Positions 63,268 to 64,000 of a stretch of DNA of 64,000 nucleotides are shown one piece after another. The stretch is from Polynucleobacter sp. HIN7 (GTDB taxonomy: Bacteria > Pseudomonadota > Gammaproteobacteria > Burkholderiales > Burkholderiaceae). The stretch is from assembly GCF_030297595.1 (NCBI RefSeq), contig NZ_AP028138.1, positions 1,488,001 through 1,552,000 of the forward strand, written 5' to 3'. Both the position numbers and the translations under genes were made by a program. The first letter of the stretch is position 1; each line of letters begins with the position of its first letter. Under the pieces are notes generated by a model, which was not told the DNA's origin, searched no databases, and was given only the letters and a program-made list of their open reading frames with translations.

Positions 63268-63615
63268 TTAGAGCCAGTAACGCACCAAACTAAACACAGT
63301 CATACCCAAAATAAGGGTTGGCAGCATCTGCCGAGTCCAGAAGTACACCACAAAACCTGCTAATCCACCCCAAAGATTGGGGGATTTCCAGTCCATTTGG
63401 CTAATTTCGACTGCTCCTGGGGGTAAAAGCAGCTCAGGCGCAACAATCCCCACAATCGCAGCCAAGGGTGCATATCGAATCGCTCGCAGAACCAACTCGG
63501 GCACTTGAACGCGCGCGCCCAAGAATACAAAGAAAGCCCGAGTTAGAAGGGTCACGAGGGCCATCCCCCCAATCACCAAGGCGATCTCCAAAGCGCCTAA
63601 GGAATCCGGCCTCAT
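63268..63615 (-). CDS. azlD: AzlD-family branched-chain amino acid exporter subunit
   Basis: Small membrane protein, 115 residues, about four hydrophobic helices (ALVIGGMALVTLLTRAFFVFLG, YAPLAAIVGIVAPELLLP, GGLAGFVVYFWT, LPTLILGMTVFSLV). It matches the AzlD partner of AzlC, the pair that exports branched-chain amino acids or analogues in Bacillus and relatives (BrnFE type). Its start overlaps the azlC stop by 4 bp, indicating translational coupling. Confidence 0.85.
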   Translation of the reverse strand: MRPDSLGALEIALVIGGMALVTLLTRAFFVFLGARVQVPELVLRAIRYAPLAAIVGIVAPELLLPPGAVEISQMDWKSPNLWGGLAGFVVYFWTRQMLPTLILGMTVFSLVRYWL

Positions 63616-64000
63616 CGCATTGCCTTAGGTGAGCGGTCGGCCAAGATGCCAACTACGATCGCTGCCAAAATGGCAACTGTCAAATTCAGCTTGAGCGGCA
63701 AACTATAGGTCAGGATAGCGACAATCGCAGCAACAATCGCCGCCCAGCGGGCTGCTCGATGATCCAGCATTGGGACAATCACTGCAATTAAGGCCAAGGT
63801 CCCAGCAAATTCCATGCCCCAATCATCTGGGATTTGACTTGCGCCCAAGATGCCAAGAATTGAACCAGCTTGCCAAATACCCCAATTGCCGGTGGCAAGT
63901 CCATACATAAAGTGAGTGCGGTAATACGAATCTTTTTTACGCTCGGTCACCGCTTGCACCTCGGGAAAGCGGCTGGTGTACATCAAGTACCCAAAATCCG
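63612..64000 (-). CDS. azlC: AzlC-family branched-chain amino acid exporter (partial, 5' end off window)
   Basis: The frame is open to the window edge. The visible part contains DFGYLMYTSRF, the conserved middle motif of AzlC permeases, then the helices NWGIWQAGSILGILGA, FAGTLALIAVIVPML, WAAIVAAIVAILTYSLPL, and LTVAILAAIVVGIL. About 129 of the usual 230 residues are in the window; the N-terminal half is missing. The in-frame ATG at 63983 and TTG at 63986 are internal, not the start. Confidence 0.85.
   Translation of the reverse strand, partial: DFGYLMYTSRFPEVQAVTERKKDSYYRTHFMYGLATGNWGIWQAGSILGILGASQIPDDWGMEFAGTLALIAVIVPMLDHRAARWAAIVAAIVAILTYSLPLKLNLTVAILAAIVVGILADRSPKAMR

Overview
The window looks like a chromosomal segment of a betaproteobacterium in the Burkholderiales, most likely Polynucleobacter or a close relative. 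This is inferred from gene content and order (recG-oxyR-ubiA, yajC-secD-secF, hrcA/grpE/dnaK/dnaJ, glcDEF, three-gene pnt operon), moderate GC and very tight gene packing. It was not confirmed by any search. No rRNA, tRNA, CRISPR array or insertion sequence was recognised.

Layout. 1-7 kb: the end of folK, panB, and a heat-shock block on the minus strand (hrcA-hemH-grpE-dnaK-dnaJ) with two textbook sigma-32 promoters. 7-20 kb: nadK, recN, glnE, a YhdP-like giant AsmA-family protein, a nitrilase-family amidase, tldD and a DAHP synthase. 20-28 kb: cobalamin adenosyltransferase, glycolate oxidase glcDEF, yggS, proC, ubiA and oxyR. 28-40 kb: recG, queA-tgt-yajC-secD-secF, waaA, purB, a GST-like gene and mnmA. 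40.4-43.3 kb: the proton-translocating transhydrogenase operon.

43.2-48.2 kb is the accessory part. A 4.9-kb integrative element sits in the 3' end of pntB. It is bounded by an 85-bp perfect direct repeat of the last codons of pntB and has clustered TGTCC arm-type sites at both ends. It carries a tyrosine integrase, a 67-residue orphan protein, a 481-residue protein whose motifs resemble a stand-alone family-A polymerase palm (DNA polymerase I / single-subunit RNA polymerase superfamily), and an autotransporter-like outer-membrane protein downstream of a C10 homopolymer tract. The original pnt terminator and 3' tail now lie 4.9 kb away.

48.2-64 kb: a small lipoprotein, groES-groEL under a CIRCE operator, and a three-gene signalling operon (catalytically degenerate EAL protein, NarL-type regulator, BvgS/EvgS-like phosphorelay kinase). 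Then HU, a PBP4-type carboxypeptidase, a Sua5-type tRNA-modification enzyme, purK-purE-purC-pyk-pgk, and an AzlCD branched-chain amino acid exporter cut by the window end.

Functionally most of the window is housekeeping: chaperones, purine and glycolysis genes, translocation, tRNA modification and redox. The heat-shock genes show a split control scheme: sigma-32 promoters for grpE/dnaK, and HrcA/CIRCE for groESL. The strongest candidate for something little described is the pntB-integrated element with its polymerase-like protein; second is the degenerate-EAL phosphorelay operon.
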